Shown here piece by piece: positions 51,808 through 61,293 of a DNA stretch of 64,000 nt; positions within the stretch are counted from its first letter, which is position 1; every line of letters starts with the position of its first letter. The translations under genes and the position numbers were made by a program. The stretch is from positions 62,001-126,000 of the forward strand of contig CACEKE010000002.1 in the NCBI GenBank assembly GCA_902560075.1, read 5' to 3'. The stretch is from an uncultured Pelagibacteraceae bacterium (lineage in GTDB: Bacteria; Pseudomonadota; Alphaproteobacteria; Pelagibacterales; Pelagibacteraceae). Below the pieces are notes generated by a model that was given only the letters and a program-made list of their open reading frames with translations, searched no databases and had not been told where the DNA came from.

Positions 51808-52346
51808 TTGTAAAATTTATTTTCTGTAATAACTAGATCTAGTTTTTTGTCAAAATTATTAATCGGAATTTTATTAACTTTTTGAAAAGAGAAAGCAAAG
51901 CCGATTGATTTAAAAAGCTTTTTTTTTTCTAATTTGGCTAAATATCTGTCGTAATATCCTCCACCGTATCCAATCCTATACAGTTTGTCGTCAAAAGCTA
52001 CTAGAGGAACAAATAAAATATTAGGTAATAGAATTTTACTCTTAAAAGGTTCTGGTATCCCATATTTATTAATTTTCATTGGAAATTTAAATGAATATTT
52101 ATAAAACTCCATATCATTATTATTTTTAATTACTGGGAGGCTTATTTTAATTTTTTCATTCTCGAGTTTTTTAAGTATATTTAAGCAGTCTATTTCATAA
52201 TTTACCGGAATATAACCACCAATAACTGGTTTTACACTATTATTAAAAATAAAGTCTTTAATAATATTAAAACTAATTTTTTTTAAAGGATCAAACTTTT
52301 TTTTTCTTATATTTAAAATTTTATTTCTAATATCTGATTTTTTCAC
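51804..52346 (-). CDS. ygfA: 5-formyltetrahydrofolate cyclo-ligase
   Basis: The enzyme converts 5-formyl-THF to 5,10-methenyl-THF with ATP, salvaging an inhibitory folate. The 180-aa protein has FVPLVAFDDKLYRIGYGGGYYDRYLA, the family signature with the Gly-rich loop, and an N-terminal Lys/Arg-rich helix. It follows zapA by two bases, as in many proteobacteria, but with no room for a 6S RNA gene, which in gammaproteobacteria lies between these genes. Confidence 0.93.
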   Translation of the reverse strand: MKKSDIRNKILNIRKKKFDPLKKISFNIIKDFIFNNSVKPVIGGYIPVNYEIDCLNILKKLENEKIKISLPVIKNNNDMEFYKYSFKFPMKINKYGIPEPFKSKILLPNILFVPLVAFDDKLYRIGYGGGYYDRYLAKLEKKKLFKSIGFAFSFQKVNKIPINNFDKKLDLVITENKFYK

Positions 52347-52348
52347 TT

Positions 52349-52798
52349 TTATCTATCTAATGATGAATTGACATCAATTTTCTTAATAAAATTTTCTAAT
52401 TTGTTTGTAGTGTCTTCAATAATAGAGTTATAATTATTTTTATTTTTTTCAATTTCAATTTCTAATTCTTTTTGTTTTTCGTTTAATAAATGTATTTGAA
52501 TATCTTTATTTTTTTTAAAATCATAAACTAATGATTTTAGTTCTTTAAATTTATTTTTTATTTCATCGATTTCTTTTTTTTTTTCATTTATTCTTTTTTT
52601 AGTTTCATAATACTCATCTAGAACAGTTATAGAGGTTATTAATAACAATTTGTTCTCACCTATGTTTCCAAGAGTAGTTTTCAATTTATTAAATTTATTG
52701 TTTAATATGTTTGATAGCTCATCAAGATGTTCTTCTTGTCCATCCTCGCAAGACAATAAAAAATCTTTACCATTGAAGTTTATGTTTACATTTGCCAT
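52349..52798 (-). CDS. zapA: Cell division protein ZapA with C-terminal coiled coil
   Basis: ZapA crosslinks FtsZ filaments. Residues 1 to about 60 form the ZapA domain (VNINFNGKDFLLSCEDGQEEHLDELSNILN). A long coiled coil of about 85 residues follows, longer than the E. coli protein as a whole (109 aa). It overlaps the upstream zauP-like gene by 13 bp, which fits a pair acting together at the Z ring. Confidence 0.88.
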   Translation of the reverse strand: MANVNINFNGKDFLLSCEDGQEEHLDELSNILNNKFNKLKTTLGNIGENKLLLITSITVLDEYYETKKRINEKKKEIDEIKNKFKELKSLVYDFKKNKDIQIHLLNEKQKELEIEIEKNKNNYNSIIEDTTNKLENFIKKIDVNSSLDR

Positions 52799-53109
52799 TT
52801 ATCTATTTCATCAATTAGAATATCCGTTTCCTGATTTAATTCATCAATTTTCTCCTCGAATTTCTTTTCTTTTTTACTTTCTTCTTTTCGCTGTTTATTA
52901 AAATAATCTAATTTAACCTTTAATTGTTCGTACTCATTTTTCATAAAATTATATTTTTTCACTAATTCTGTTTTTTCAATTTCTAATTGATTTTTTTTGT
53001 TTTCTAACAGTTTAATTTCTTTAGAGTTTTTAATAGTTAATATCTCAAAATTTTTCAATTTTTCTAAAGTGTCTAGTAATTTTTTTTCTTTCTCATTAAA
53101 GGAATTCAT
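52786..53109 (-). CDS. Coiled-coil protein upstream of zapA (ZauP/DUF4164-like)
   Basis: A 107-aa protein that is almost entirely a heptad-type coiled coil rich in Glu, Lys, Leu and Asn. Sequence identity alone is uninformative. Its place directly upstream of zapA, and divergent from tkt, is that of ZauP, the ZapA partner described in Caulobacter, and of DUF4164 proteins. A role in linking ZapA to FtsZ is inferred from context. Confidence 0.6.
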   Translation of the reverse strand: MNSFNEKEKKLLDTLEKLKNFEILTIKNSKEIKLLENKKNQLEIEKTELVKKYNFMKNEYEQLKVKLDYFNKQRKEESKKEKKFEEKIDELNQETDILIDEIDKWQM

Positions 53110-53161
53110 ATATATAACTATATTAATAAATTGAATCGTCTTAGTCTATACAGGATAATTT

Positions 53162-55105
53162 TTGAAAATTGATAACAAAGATTTAGCAAACTCAATCAGA
53201 TTTTTGTCGGTAGATGCCGTACAAAGAGCTAATTCCGGGCATCCAGGTATGCCTATGGGCATGGCAGATGTGGCGACAATTTTATTCAAAAACTTTATTA
53301 AATTTGACCCTGCAAATCCTAGCTGGATTAATAGAGATAGATTTATTTTGTCAGCAGGACATGGCTCAATGCTACTGTATTCGTTATTGTATCTAACGGG
53401 TTATAAAAGCGTCTCTTTAAAGGATATAAAAAATTTTAGACAATTAAATTCTATATGTGCTGGTCATCCAGAGTTTGAGCAAAACAGTGGTATCGAAACA
53501 ACAACAGGTCCCTTAGGACAGGGAATATCAAATGCTGTAGGTTTTGCATTAGCTGAAGAAATTTTGAAAGCTCAATATGGTAAGAAAATAATTAATCATA
53601 AAACTTATGTTTTAGCTGGTGATGGATGTTTGATGGAAGGAATAAGTCATGAAGCGTTAAGTCTTGCAGGCCATTTGAAACTAAAAAATTTAATTTTGTT
53701 ATTTGATAATAATTCAATTTCAATAGATGGACCAACTAGTTTGGCAGTTTCAGACAATTATAAAAAAAGATTTAATAGCTATGGATGGAATTACATTAGT
53801 ATAAATGGTCATAATTTTAAAGAAATAAACAAAGCTTTAAAAATAGCTCAAAATTCAAAAAAACCAATTGCAATCTCATGTAAAACGAAAATTGGATTTG
53901 GTTCTCCAAACAAAAGTGGCAGTGCTTCGGTGCATGGTAGTCCTCTTGGTAAAGAAGAGGTAAAATTAGTTAGAAAAAAATTGAGATGGAAATACGATAG
54001 TTTTGTTATTCCAAATTCAATTATTAGAGAATGGAGAAAAATTGGTAAAAGAAATTCTAGAATATCTAAAAAAGAAGTTAGGAACTTAAAAAGAGTTTAT
54101 AAAGAAAATAACCTATTAAAAAAAAATAATTTTTCAATAATGAAATTCAAAAAGGAATATTTGAAAACTTTAAAACCTTTAGCAACAAGAAAATGCTCTG
54201 AGATGTTTTTAGATATTATTTCAAATTCCAAGTTGTTAATAGGTGGTTCTGCAGATTTATCCGGATCGAATAACACTATGACAAAAAATCATAAAATTAT
54301 TAAGCCTGGCGAATTTATGGGAAACTATATTCATTATGGCGTAAGAGAACATGCTATGTGTGGAATAATGAATGGATTATCTCTACATAGTAATTTAATT
54401 CCTTACGGTGGAACTTTCTTAATTTTTAGTGATTACTGTAAACCATCAATTAGATTAGCTGCGATGATGAAAAAAAGAGTAATTTATGTCTTATCTCATG
54501 ACTCAATAGGTTTAGGTGAAGATGGACCAACGCATCAACCAATAGAACAATTGACTAGTCTAAGGTCAATTCCAAATTTAAATGTATTTAGACCAGCTGA
54601 TTTAATTGAGACATTTGAGTGTTGGGAACTAGCTTTAAAAAATAAATATACTCCAAGCGTCATAGCTTTAACTAGACAAAGTGTTAATCCTGTAAGAACA
54701 AAACTAGAAAAGAAAAATAAATGTTCATTAGGAGCTTATGAAGTTTATAGATCATCAAATCGTATTAAACTTACAATACTATCTTCTGGATCAGAGACTA
54801 GTTTAGCTTGTGAGGTTAGTCATAAATTAGCCACAGAAAATATTTACTCAAAAGTTATATCGATGCCTTGCCAAGAAATATTTGACAAACAGAGTGAAAA
54901 ATATAAGAAAAAAATATTAAAAGAGACTCCTTTGGTGGTTTCTATTGAAGCATCTGAAAGTGCTTTTTGGAAAAAATACACAAGTAATAATGGATTAAAT
55001 TTTGGAATAAATAGTTTTGGTAAAAGTGCACCTTATAAAAAAATATACGATTATTTTGGCCTAAATTCTAAAGAAATAATTAAGACGATAAAAAAAAGAT
55101 TATGA
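53162..55105 (+). CDS. tkt: Transketolase
   Basis: Transketolase moves two-carbon units between pentose and hexose phosphates with thiamine diphosphate. The 647-aa protein shows [16 protein letters not shown], the TPP motif [14 protein letters not shown], the PYR-domain region [12 protein letters not shown], and [15 protein letters not shown]. It must start at the TTG at 53162: no ATG lies near, the conserved N-terminus begins within a few residues, and AGGA sits 7 nt upstream. Its stop overlaps the gap start as ATGA, opening the tkt-gap-pgk-fba run. Confidence 0.96.
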   Translation: MKIDNKDLANSIRFLSVDAVQRANSGHPGMPMGMADVATILFKNFIKFDPANPSWINRDRFILSAGHGSMLLYSLLYLTGYKSVSLKDIKNFRQLNSICAGHPEFEQNSGIETTTGPLGQGISNAVGFALAEEILKAQYGKKIINHKTYVLAGDGCLMEGISHEALSLAGHLKLKNLILLFDNNSISIDGPTSLAVSDNYKKRFNSYGWNYISINGHNFKEINKALKIAQNSKKPIAISCKTKIGFGSPNKSGSASVHGSPLGKEEVKLVRKKLRWKYDSFVIPNSIIREWRKIGKRNSRISKKEVRNLKRVYKENNLLKKNNFSIMKFKKEYLKTLKPLATRKCSEMFLDIISNSKLLIGGSADLSGSNNTMTKNHKIIKPGEFMGNYIHYGVREHAMCGIMNGLSLHSNLIPYGGTFLIFSDYCKPSIRLAAMMKKRVIYVLSHDSIGLGEDGPTHQPIEQLTSLRSIPNLNVFRPADLIETFECWELALKNKYTPSVIALTRQSVNPVRTKLEKKNKCSLGAYEVYRSSNRIKLTILSSGSETSLACEVSHKLATENIYSKVISMPCQEIFDKQSEKYKKKILKETPLVVSIEASESAFWKKYTSNNGLNFGINSFGKSAPYKKIYDYFGLNSKEIIKTIKKRL

Positions 55106-56112
55106 AAATAAGAATAGGTATAAATGGAATGGGAAGAATAGGTAGAATGATTGCCCGTTCAATTCTAGAATCAAAAAATAAGAACTTAGAGATAAAACAT
55201 ATAAATAATAGAACTAGTGCTGAGCAATGTTCAAAGCTAATTAAATATGATTCAATCCATGGAGAGTTTAAAGCAGATGTTAATTTTAGAAAAGATAGCT
55301 TAATATTAAATAAAAAAAAAATATTCTTCACTCAAGAAACTGATTTAAATAAAATTAATTGGGGAAAATCTAAAGTGGATATTGTTTTTGAGTGTACAGG
55401 AAAATTTAATTCTAAAAAAAAGTTGCTCCCACACTTAAAAAATGGCGCAAAGAAAGTTATAGTTTCGGCGCCATGCAAGAATGCAGATAAAACAGTTGTA
55501 TTTGGTGTGAATGAGGCCCAAATTAATAGTAAAGATAGAATAATATCTGCAGCTTCGTGCACTACAAATTGTTTAGCCCCTGTTGCTCATGTTCTACATA
55601 ACAATTTTAAAATAGAAAAAGGTTTTATGACTACAATACATGCATTCACTTCGGATCAGAGAATTCTTGATAATTCTCATAAAGACCCCAGAAGAGCCCG
55701 AGCTGCAAGTTTATCTATTGTGCCAACATCAACTGGGGCATCAAAGGCCATTGGTGAAATTATACCGTCATTAAAAGGAAAGCTAGAGGGGGTAGCTATG
55801 AGAGTCCCAACACCAAATGTTTCGTTAATTGAATTTATATTTTGCACACAAAAAAAATTAGCTATAGAAACTATAAATTCAGCCTTTAAAAGATTTAGTA
55901 CCAAAAATAAAAAAAAAATTTTAGATATTACTAATGAAGATTTAGTTTCAATTGATTTTAATCATAATCCTGCCTCCGCCATTATAGATGCAAATTTAAC
56001 AAAAGTAATTGGGCAGTATATGGGAAAAATTTCAGCATGGTACGACAATGAATGGGGCTTTTCCAATAGAATGATCGATATAGCTGAATTTATTCATAAA
56101 AAATCTTCATGA
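55102..56112 (+). CDS. gap: Glyceraldehyde-3-phosphate dehydrogenase
   Basis: Gap interconverts G3P and 1,3-bisphosphoglycerate. The 336-aa protein has [10 protein letters not shown] at residues 7-16, the catalytic SCTTN with Cys153, TIHAFTSDQ, and [12 protein letters not shown] near the end. At the position where NAD-dependent enzymes have Asp after the second beta strand (INDL or INDP), this protein reads INNR (residues 34-37), which suggests relaxed specificity or NADP preference. It starts in a 4-bp overlap with tkt and ends in one with pgk, so the three are probably one operon. Confidence 0.95.
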   Translation: MKIRIGINGMGRIGRMIARSILESKNKNLEIKHINNRTSAEQCSKLIKYDSIHGEFKADVNFRKDSLILNKKKIFFTQETDLNKINWGKSKVDIVFECTGKFNSKKKLLPHLKNGAKKVIVSAPCKNADKTVVFGVNEAQINSKDRIISAASCTTNCLAPVAHVLHNNFKIEKGFMTTIHAFTSDQRILDNSHKDPRRARAASLSIVPTSTGASKAIGEIIPSLKGKLEGVAMRVPTPNVSLIEFIFCTQKKLAIETINSAFKRFSTKNKKKILDITNEDLVSIDFNHNPASAIIDANLTKVIGQYMGKISAWYDNEWGFSNRMIDIAEFIHKKSS

Positions 56113-57284
56113 AAAATATAGAAGATCAAGAAAATCTTTCTGGAAAAATAGCATTACTAAGACTTGATTTAAATGTGCCTCTAAAAAATAAAGATATTTT
56201 AGATGAGACAAGAATTGATAAAATTATTCCAGTAATTAATTTTTTACTGAACAGAAAAACAAAAATATTAGTAATATCTCATGTGGGTAGACCAAAAGGT
56301 AAAAAAAATAATGATCTTTCTCTAAAGCCTATTTGTTTAAACATAGAAAAAAAAATAAAAAAAAAAATAAAACTTGTTACTTCTAATTTATATGAAATAA
56401 CAAAAGATAAACTATTTATGCAGGAGGAGGAGATAATTTTTTTAGAAAATATCAGATTTTATCGAGAAGAAGAAATTAACGACTCTAAGTTTGCTAAACA
56501 AATTGCAAGTTTGGGAGATTTTTATGTAAATGATGCTTTTTCATGCTCTCACAGAGATCATGCTTCAGTTTCCAAAATTACAAAATTTTTACCATCATAT
56601 GCTGGATTACAACTGCAGTCTGAAATTAATGCGTTAAAAAAAATAACATCTGATATTGAAAGCCCAATCACTTGCATAATTGGTGGATCTAAAATATCAA
56701 CAAAAATAGGATTAATTAAAAATCTAACAAATAAATTAGATAATTTGGTTTTTGTTGGCGGTATGGCAAATAATATTTTAAATTTTAAAGGTTTTAAAAT
56801 AGGCAAATCTATAAAAGAGGACCATTGTAATAATATAATCGATGATATTTTTATAAACGCTGAGAAAAACTTTTGTAAAATATATTATCCAGAGGATGTG
56901 TGCGTTGGTAAGAATTTTGATAGTCATTCTGAGATTAAAAGTCTTAAAGATATATCGAAAGAGGATATAATTTTAGACATCGGACCAAAAACAGTAGAAA
57001 AAATAAAGAAAATTATAGAAAACAGCAGAACTGTCTTTTGGAACGGGCCTGCTGGTTACTTTGAAAATGAAAATTTTGAGAATGGAAGTTTGCAAATTTG
57101 CAAAATTATTGAAAATAATACAAAAAATAAATCTCTTTATTCTGTTGTTGGTGGTGGTGATACAATTGCTGTAATTAACAAAACAGGAAGTCTAAATAAT
57201 TTTAATTTTGTTTCAACCGCTGGTGGAGCATTTTTAGAATATCTTGAAGGTAAAGAGCTACCTGGTATAAAAGCTTTAAATTAA
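56109..57284 (+). CDS. pgk: Phosphoglycerate kinase
   Basis: Pgk transfers phosphate between 1,3-bisphosphoglycerate and ADP. At 391 aa it is full length. Visible motifs are ALLRLDLNVPLK, VISHVGRPKGK, FYVNDAFSCSHRDHAS, IIGGSKISTKI and the C-terminal GGGDTIAVINK and STAGGAFLEYLEGK. It overlaps gap by four bases and is followed by the aldolase gene after one base. Confidence 0.96.
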   Translation: MKNIEDQENLSGKIALLRLDLNVPLKNKDILDETRIDKIIPVINFLLNRKTKILVISHVGRPKGKKNNDLSLKPICLNIEKKIKKKIKLVTSNLYEITKDKLFMQEEEIIFLENIRFYREEEINDSKFAKQIASLGDFYVNDAFSCSHRDHASVSKITKFLPSYAGLQLQSEINALKKITSDIESPITCIIGGSKISTKIGLIKNLTNKLDNLVFVGGMANNILNFKGFKIGKSIKEDHCNNIIDDIFINAEKNFCKIYYPEDVCVGKNFDSHSEIKSLKDISKEDIILDIGPKTVEKIKKIIENSRTVFWNGPAGYFENENFENGSLQICKIIENNTKNKSLYSVVGGGDTIAVINKTGSLNNFNFVSTAGGAFLEYLEGKELPGIKALN

Positions 57285-57285
57285 A

Positions 57286-58293
57286 ATGTCAGAATTGAAT
57301 AATATAGCCTTACAAATCATATCTAATGGAAAAGGTATACTGGCAGCTGATGAAAGCACTGGGACAATGACTAAGAGACTAGAAAGTGTGGGTGTAGAAT
57401 CCTCAGCAACAAATAGATTGTCATTTAGAGAAACGCTTTTTACTGCTTCTAATATGTCAAATTGTATAGGTGGTGTCATTTTGTATGACGAGACAATTAA
57501 TCAAGAAGTAAATAAAAAAAAAATTCCTGAAATTATTTCTGATCAAGGTACGTATCCTGGTATAAAAGTTGATACAGGTGCAAAAATGCTTGCAGGATCA
57601 GAGAATGAAAAAATTACTGAGGGCCTAGATGGATTAAGAGAGAGATTAAAAGTTTATAGTAATTTGGGTGCAAAATTTACAAAATGGAGAGGTGTTTATT
57701 TTATTTCTAAAGAATACCCAAGTAAACTAGCAGTCTATTCAAATGCACATGCGTTAGCTCGTTATGCTGCACTTGTTCAAGAGGCAAATATGGTTCCAAT
57801 TGTTGAGCCTGAAGTACTAATGGATGGAAATCACTCTGCAAAAGAATGTTATGATAAAACATCAGTTGTGATTAAAAAATGTTTTGATGAATTAATTTTT
57901 AACAATGTTGACTTAACAGGTATTATCTTAAAGCCTAATATGATACTCGCTGGAAGTAATTCTAAAGAAAAAATTTCAGGGGAAGAAGTCGCAAAGTTAA
58001 CAGTTGAGTGTCTTAAAAATTCAGTGCCACAGGAAGTTCCTGGAGTAGCATTTTTATCCGGAGGTCAGTCGGAAATCGAAGCTACAGAAAATCTTAATTT
58101 GATAAATAAATATAATACAACTGACTTTATTATGACTTATTCATATGGTCGTGCTTTGCAACAAAGTGCTCTTAAACACTGGTCAAAAAATATTAAAGAT
58201 ATCAAGGGAACTCAAAAAATATTCAACCACAGAGCAGAAATGTGCTCTCTTGCTTCTCAAGGCAAATGGAGCAATGAACTTGAAAACAAATAA
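57286..58293 (+). CDS. fbaB: Class I fructose-bisphosphate aldolase
   Basis: Class I (Schiff-base) aldolase of the animal/plant-like family, 335 aa. Motifs are GILAADESTGTMTKRLESVG, KFTKWRGVYFI, VPIVEPEVLMDG, and ILKPNMILAG with the Schiff-base Lys; the C-terminal LSGGQSEIEAT and MTYSYGRALQQ bind phosphate. It needs no metal, an advantage in the iron- and zinc-poor surface ocean (interpretation). It is part of tkt-gap-pgk-fba; thiE overlaps its last 20 bp in another frame. Confidence 0.95.
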   Translation: MSELNNIALQIISNGKGILAADESTGTMTKRLESVGVESSATNRLSFRETLFTASNMSNCIGGVILYDETINQEVNKKKIPEIISDQGTYPGIKVDTGAKMLAGSENEKITEGLDGLRERLKVYSNLGAKFTKWRGVYFISKEYPSKLAVYSNAHALARYAALVQEANMVPIVEPEVLMDGNHSAKECYDKTSVVIKKCFDELIFNNVDLTGIILKPNMILAGSNSKEKISGEEVAKLTVECLKNSVPQEVPGVAFLSGGQSEIEATENLNLINKYNTTDFIMTYSYGRALQQSALKHWSKNIKDIKGTQKIFNHRAEMCSLASQGKWSNELENK

Positions 58294-58897
58294 AAAATTC
58301 ATATATCTATTATCTCCAAGTAAAATAAAAAATAATAAATTTTTCCTAGATCTTGTTGAAGTATTATCTACAAACAAAATATCTTTTTTTCAGTTAAGAT
58401 TAAAAGGTAAAAGGCACAAAAAAAGTTTAAGTATTGCAAAAAAAGCAAAAAGAATTTGTAAAAAATTTAACGTCAAATTTATAATAAATGATAATCCTTA
58501 TTTTGCAAAACAAATTGGTGCAGATGGATGTCACTTAGGACAAAAGGATATGAGTCTGCAAAAAGCTAGAAAAATTTTAAAGAAAAAAATAATTGGAGTT
58601 AGTTGTCATAATTCAATTAAGCTAGTAAAAAAAGCAACTAAAGACGGAGCCGATTATGTGGCATTAGGTTCTTTCTTTAAATCTAAAACAAAACAAAATG
58701 CACTTAGATCCAAGTTTCAAATTATAAATAAGGCTAAAAAGGTTTCTAAATTACCTATAGTTTGCATAGGAGGAATTACCGATAAAAATTACAAGAAACT
58801 TATATTGCATAAACCAAATTTTTTAGCTATCTCCAATTATATTTGGGGTAATTCTAAGTTAAAACCAAAAGAGGCTGCAAAAAAAATTAATTTATGA
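58274..58897 (+). CDS. thiE: Thiamine-phosphate synthase
   Basis: ThiE joins HMP-PP and thiazole phosphate to thiamine phosphate. The 207-aa TIM barrel has FFQLRLKGK, FIINDNPYFAKQIGADGCHLGQKD, GVSCHNS, DYVALGSFFKSKTK and PIVCIGGI. I place the start at the ATG 58274, where the conserved part begins; longer in-frame starts lie deep inside fbaB. It overlaps fbaB by 20 bp and efp by 4 bp. thiD is at 38660-39472. Confidence 0.92.
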   Translation: MNLKTNKKFIYLLSPSKIKNNKFFLDLVEVLSTNKISFFQLRLKGKRHKKSLSIAKKAKRICKKFNVKFIINDNPYFAKQIGADGCHLGQKDMSLQKARKILKKKIIGVSCHNSIKLVKKATKDGADYVALGSFFKSKTKQNALRSKFQIINKAKKVSKLPIVCIGGITDKNYKKLILHKPNFLAISNYIWGNSKLKPKEAAKKINL

Positions 58898-59454
58898 AAA
58901 TTAACGCTAACGAAATAAAAGTTGGAATGTTACTCGAGTATAAAGGTGACCTTTGGGAAGTTTTAAAAACTCAACATGTTAAACCAGGTAAAGGTGGAGC
59001 ATTTAATCAAGTTGAAATGAAAAATTTAAGTAGCGGAACAAAATTAAATGAAAGGTTCAGATCGAGTGAAAATGTTGAAAAAGCTATGATTGAAGAATTA
59101 AAATTTTCCTATTTGTATGAGGATCAGAATAGTTTAATTTTTATGGATTTAAATTCTTTTGAACAAATAAGTGTAGGAAAAAAAATTATTGGAGATAAAA
59201 GTCTTTTGTTAAGTGAGAACCTTGAGGTAACTATTAGATTTCATAACGAAAAACCAATATCTATAGAATTACCAAAACATATTGATTGCGAAATAATTTC
59301 TACAGATGCAGCTATTAAAGGCCAAACAGTTTCGTCCTCTTATAAACCAGCAATATTAAATAATAATTTAAAAGTTCAAGTTCCACCTTTTATAAATTCC
59401 GGAGACAAAATAACTATTGATACTAGAACATTAGAATACGTCAAAAAGGTTTAA
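58894..59454 (+). CDS. efp: Elongation factor P
   Basis: EF-P helps ribosomes through proline stretches. The 186-aa protein has the three-domain EF-P form, with KINANEIKVGMLLEYKGDLW at the start and the modification loop KPGKGGAF, in which Lys33 corresponds to the lysylated Lys34 of E. coli. The C-terminal domain ends with the signature PPFINSGDKITIDTRTLEYV. Whether epmA/epmB exist is not visible here. The start overlaps thiE by 4 bp and suhB follows after 2 bp. Confidence 0.96.
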   Translation: MKINANEIKVGMLLEYKGDLWEVLKTQHVKPGKGGAFNQVEMKNLSSGTKLNERFRSSENVEKAMIEELKFSYLYEDQNSLIFMDLNSFEQISVGKKIIGDKSLLLSENLEVTIRFHNEKPISIELPKHIDCEIISTDAAIKGQTVSSSYKPAILNNNLKVQVPPFINSGDKITIDTRTLEYVKKV

Positions 59455-59456
59455 TT

Positions 59457-60197
59457 ATGAATTCTATTTCCCCTAATTTAAATCTGATGATTAAAGCATG
59501 CGAAAAGGCGTCTAAAATTTTGATAAGAGATTTTGGTGAATTAGAAAATCTTCAAGTCTCTAAAAAAGGACCGAAAGATTTTGTAACCAATTCCGATAAA
59601 AAAACTGAAAAAGTATTAATAAATGAGTTGACTAAAAATAAAAAAAAATACTCTATACTTTCAGAGGAAATAGGGTTTATTAAAAATGATGATAATGATT
59701 ACATTTGGGTCATAGATCCTATTGATGGTACTACAAATTTTCTTCATGGAATTCCACATTTTTGTATTTCGATAGGTTTAAAATTTAAAGATGAAATAAT
59801 ATCAGGAATAATATTTGATCCTATAAAAAATGAAATATTCTATGCAGAGAAAAATCAGGGAGCCTTCTTTAATAATCATAGAATTCGTGTTTCAAAAAGA
59901 AAAAATCTAGATGAATGCCTATTTGCAACTAACAAAAATGGTTTATTATCTACAGATTTGAATGCTAGGATATTTGGTAGTGCTGCACTTGATCTAGCAT
60001 ACGTGGCTTCTGGAAGAATAGATGGATATTTTCAAAATGGTTTGAATTTGTGGGATATCGCTGCAGGAACTTTAATAGTAAAAGAAGCTGGAGGTATAGT
60101 TAATAATTATGATTTAGAAAAAACAAATAATATAAAATTAGTTGCATCTAGCGAAAATATTAACCAAAAAATGCTAAAAAGTCTGAATAAGTTTTAA
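59457..60197 (+). CDS. suhB: Inositol monophosphatase family protein (SuhB)
   Basis: A 246-aa Mg-dependent phosphatase of the inositol monophosphatase fold. Metal ligands are in [27 protein letters not shown], and the C-terminal [16 protein letters not shown]. In E. coli SuhB also acts in rRNA antitermination; in alphaproteobacteria the exact role is unclear. It closes the run of tightly packed genes that starts with tkt; 35 bp separate it from rpmE. Confidence 0.92.
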   Translation: MNSISPNLNLMIKACEKASKILIRDFGELENLQVSKKGPKDFVTNSDKKTEKVLINELTKNKKKYSILSEEIGFIKNDDNDYIWVIDPIDGTTNFLHGIPHFCISIGLKFKDEIISGIIFDPIKNEIFYAEKNQGAFFNNHRIRVSKRKNLDECLFATNKNGLLSTDLNARIFGSAALDLAYVASGRIDGYFQNGLNLWDIAAGTLIVKEAGGIVNNYDLEKTNNIKLVASSENINQKMLKSLNKF

Positions 60198-60232
60198 TTG
60201 TTTTTGTCAAATCTTTTGTTATAAGTCGCGAT

Positions 60233-60460
60233 ATGAAAAAAAAAATACACCCAAATTATCATAAAATTAAAGTCGAGATGACTGATGGAAGTCAATTTGA
60301 GACAATGTCGACTTGGGGAAATGAAAATGATGTTTTAAAACTTGAGATAGATCCAAAGTCACATTCTGCTTGGACCGGTGGTAAGCAAAAATTACTTGAT
60401 AAAGGTAGAGTGAGTAAATTTAATCAAAAATTTAAAAATTTTAGATCTGAGAATAAGTAA
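60233..60460 (+). CDS. rpmE: Ribosomal protein L31 (Cys-free form)
   Basis: The 75-aa protein has the L31 pattern [39 protein letters not shown] and the C-terminal [10 protein letters not shown]. It has no Cys at all, so it is a zinc-free (C-minus) L31, independent of zinc supply. No Shine-Dalgarno is visible. It overlaps the TrcR-like gene by one base (TAATG type). Confidence 0.95.
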   Translation: MKKKIHPNYHKIKVEMTDGSQFETMSTWGNENDVLKLEIDPKSHSAWTGGKQKLLDKGRVSKFNQKFKNFRSENK

Positions 60461-61038
60461 TGTCTAAGGCACCTTTAATGCCAATGGCAACCGCCCTTTG
60501 GTTAGTTGAGAATACAACTTTAACTTTTAAACAAATCGCTGAGTTTTGTAAAATGCACGAAGTTGAAATACAAGGTATTGCAGATGGTGAGGTTGGCAAA
60601 GGAATAGTTGCGTATAATCCGATAATGTCCGGGCAATTAACAAGAGATGAAATTGAACTTTCTTCAAAAGATGAAAGCAGACCTCTAAACTTGAAAACTG
60701 ATGATATTGATTTTGAAGTTGAAGAAAAAAAAATTAAAAAATATGTACCTTTATCAAAAAGACAAGATAAACCTGATGCAGCTTTATGGTTAATTAGACA
60801 ACACACATCTCTTAAAGATTCTCAAATTTCAAAATTAGTCGGAATAACAACAAATTCTGTTTCATCGATAAGAAATAAAAGTTATTGGAACTATAATAAT
60901 TTAAATCCTAAAGATCCTGTTGCTATGGGTTTATTTAATCAAAAGGATTTAATTCTTGCCTTAGAAAAGGCCGAAAGAAGGATTAAGAGAGAGAAAAAAA
61001 CTAAAGAAAAGTTAAATTTATCAAGAAATAATAATTAA
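60460..61038 (+). CDS. trcR: DUF1013-family cell-cycle regulator TrcR-like
   Basis: This 192-aa protein matches the alphaproteobacterial DUF1013 family: PLMPMATALWLVENTTLTF at the start, FCKMHEVEIQGIADGEVGKGI, and a second repeat-like part with ALWLIRQHTSLKDSQISKLVG. Both halves look like helix-turn-helix modules (FKQIAEFCKMHEVEIQGI and DSQISKLVGITTNSVSSIR). It is annotated as a cell-cycle transcription regulator in related bacteria; targets are unknown here. The tail (about 160-192) is Lys/Arg-rich. Confidence 0.85.
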   Translation: MSKAPLMPMATALWLVENTTLTFKQIAEFCKMHEVEIQGIADGEVGKGIVAYNPIMSGQLTRDEIELSSKDESRPLNLKTDDIDFEVEEKKIKKYVPLSKRQDKPDAALWLIRQHTSLKDSQISKLVGITTNSVSSIRNKSYWNYNNLNPKDPVAMGLFNQKDLILALEKAERRIKREKKTKEKLNLSRNNN

Positions 61039-61085
61039 TAATTAATAGACAAATTATATTTTAGATGTTACTTAATCACTTTTTT

Positions 61086-61090
61086 GGAGG
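61086..61090 (+). promoter_or_regulatory. Consensus Shine-Dalgarno that decides the rpsU start
   Basis: GGAGG ends 5 nt before ATT at 61096. Such a full Shine-Dalgarno is rare among the genes of this window, and its placement makes the in-frame TTG at 61084 (which would lie before and across it) unlikely as the start. Confidence 0.7.
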
Positions 61091-61095
61091 TTGCT

Positions 61096-61290
61096 ATTAA
61101 AATAGAGGTTAAAGATAATAACGTTGAACAGGCTCTTAGAGTTTTAAAAAGAAAACTTCAGAGGGATGGTTTTTTTAAAATTGTTAAATTAAAAAATAAC
61201 TATGAGAAACCTTCGGAAAAAAAGAAAAGAATACTTCAAGAAAATATTAAAAGAGTAAAAAAACTTAACAAGTTAAGAAATAGAATTTAA
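61096..61290 (+). CDS. rpsU: Ribosomal protein S21, probable AUU start
   Basis: The 64-aa protein has the S21 pattern EVKDNNVEQALRVLKRKLQRDG, KNNYEKPSEKKKR and a basic helical tail. The start is unusual. There is no ATG, GTG or CTG. A strong GGAGG (61086-61090) lies 5 nt before an ATT at 61096-61098, which gives M-K-I-E-V-K-D-N-N, exactly the family's N-terminus. The only other option, a TTG at 61084, overlaps the Shine-Dalgarno itself and would add four residues. The initiator tRNA gene follows 3 bp later, so translation genes cluster here. Confidence 0.9.
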   Translation: MKIEVKDNNVEQALRVLKRKLQRDGFFKIVKLKNNYEKPSEKKKRILQENIKRVKKLNKLRNRI

Positions 61291-61293
61291 AAT

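Noticed and set aside
52345-52350. 6S RNA (ssrS) between zapA and ygfA
   Set aside because: The two genes are only two bases apart, so the RNA cannot be here.
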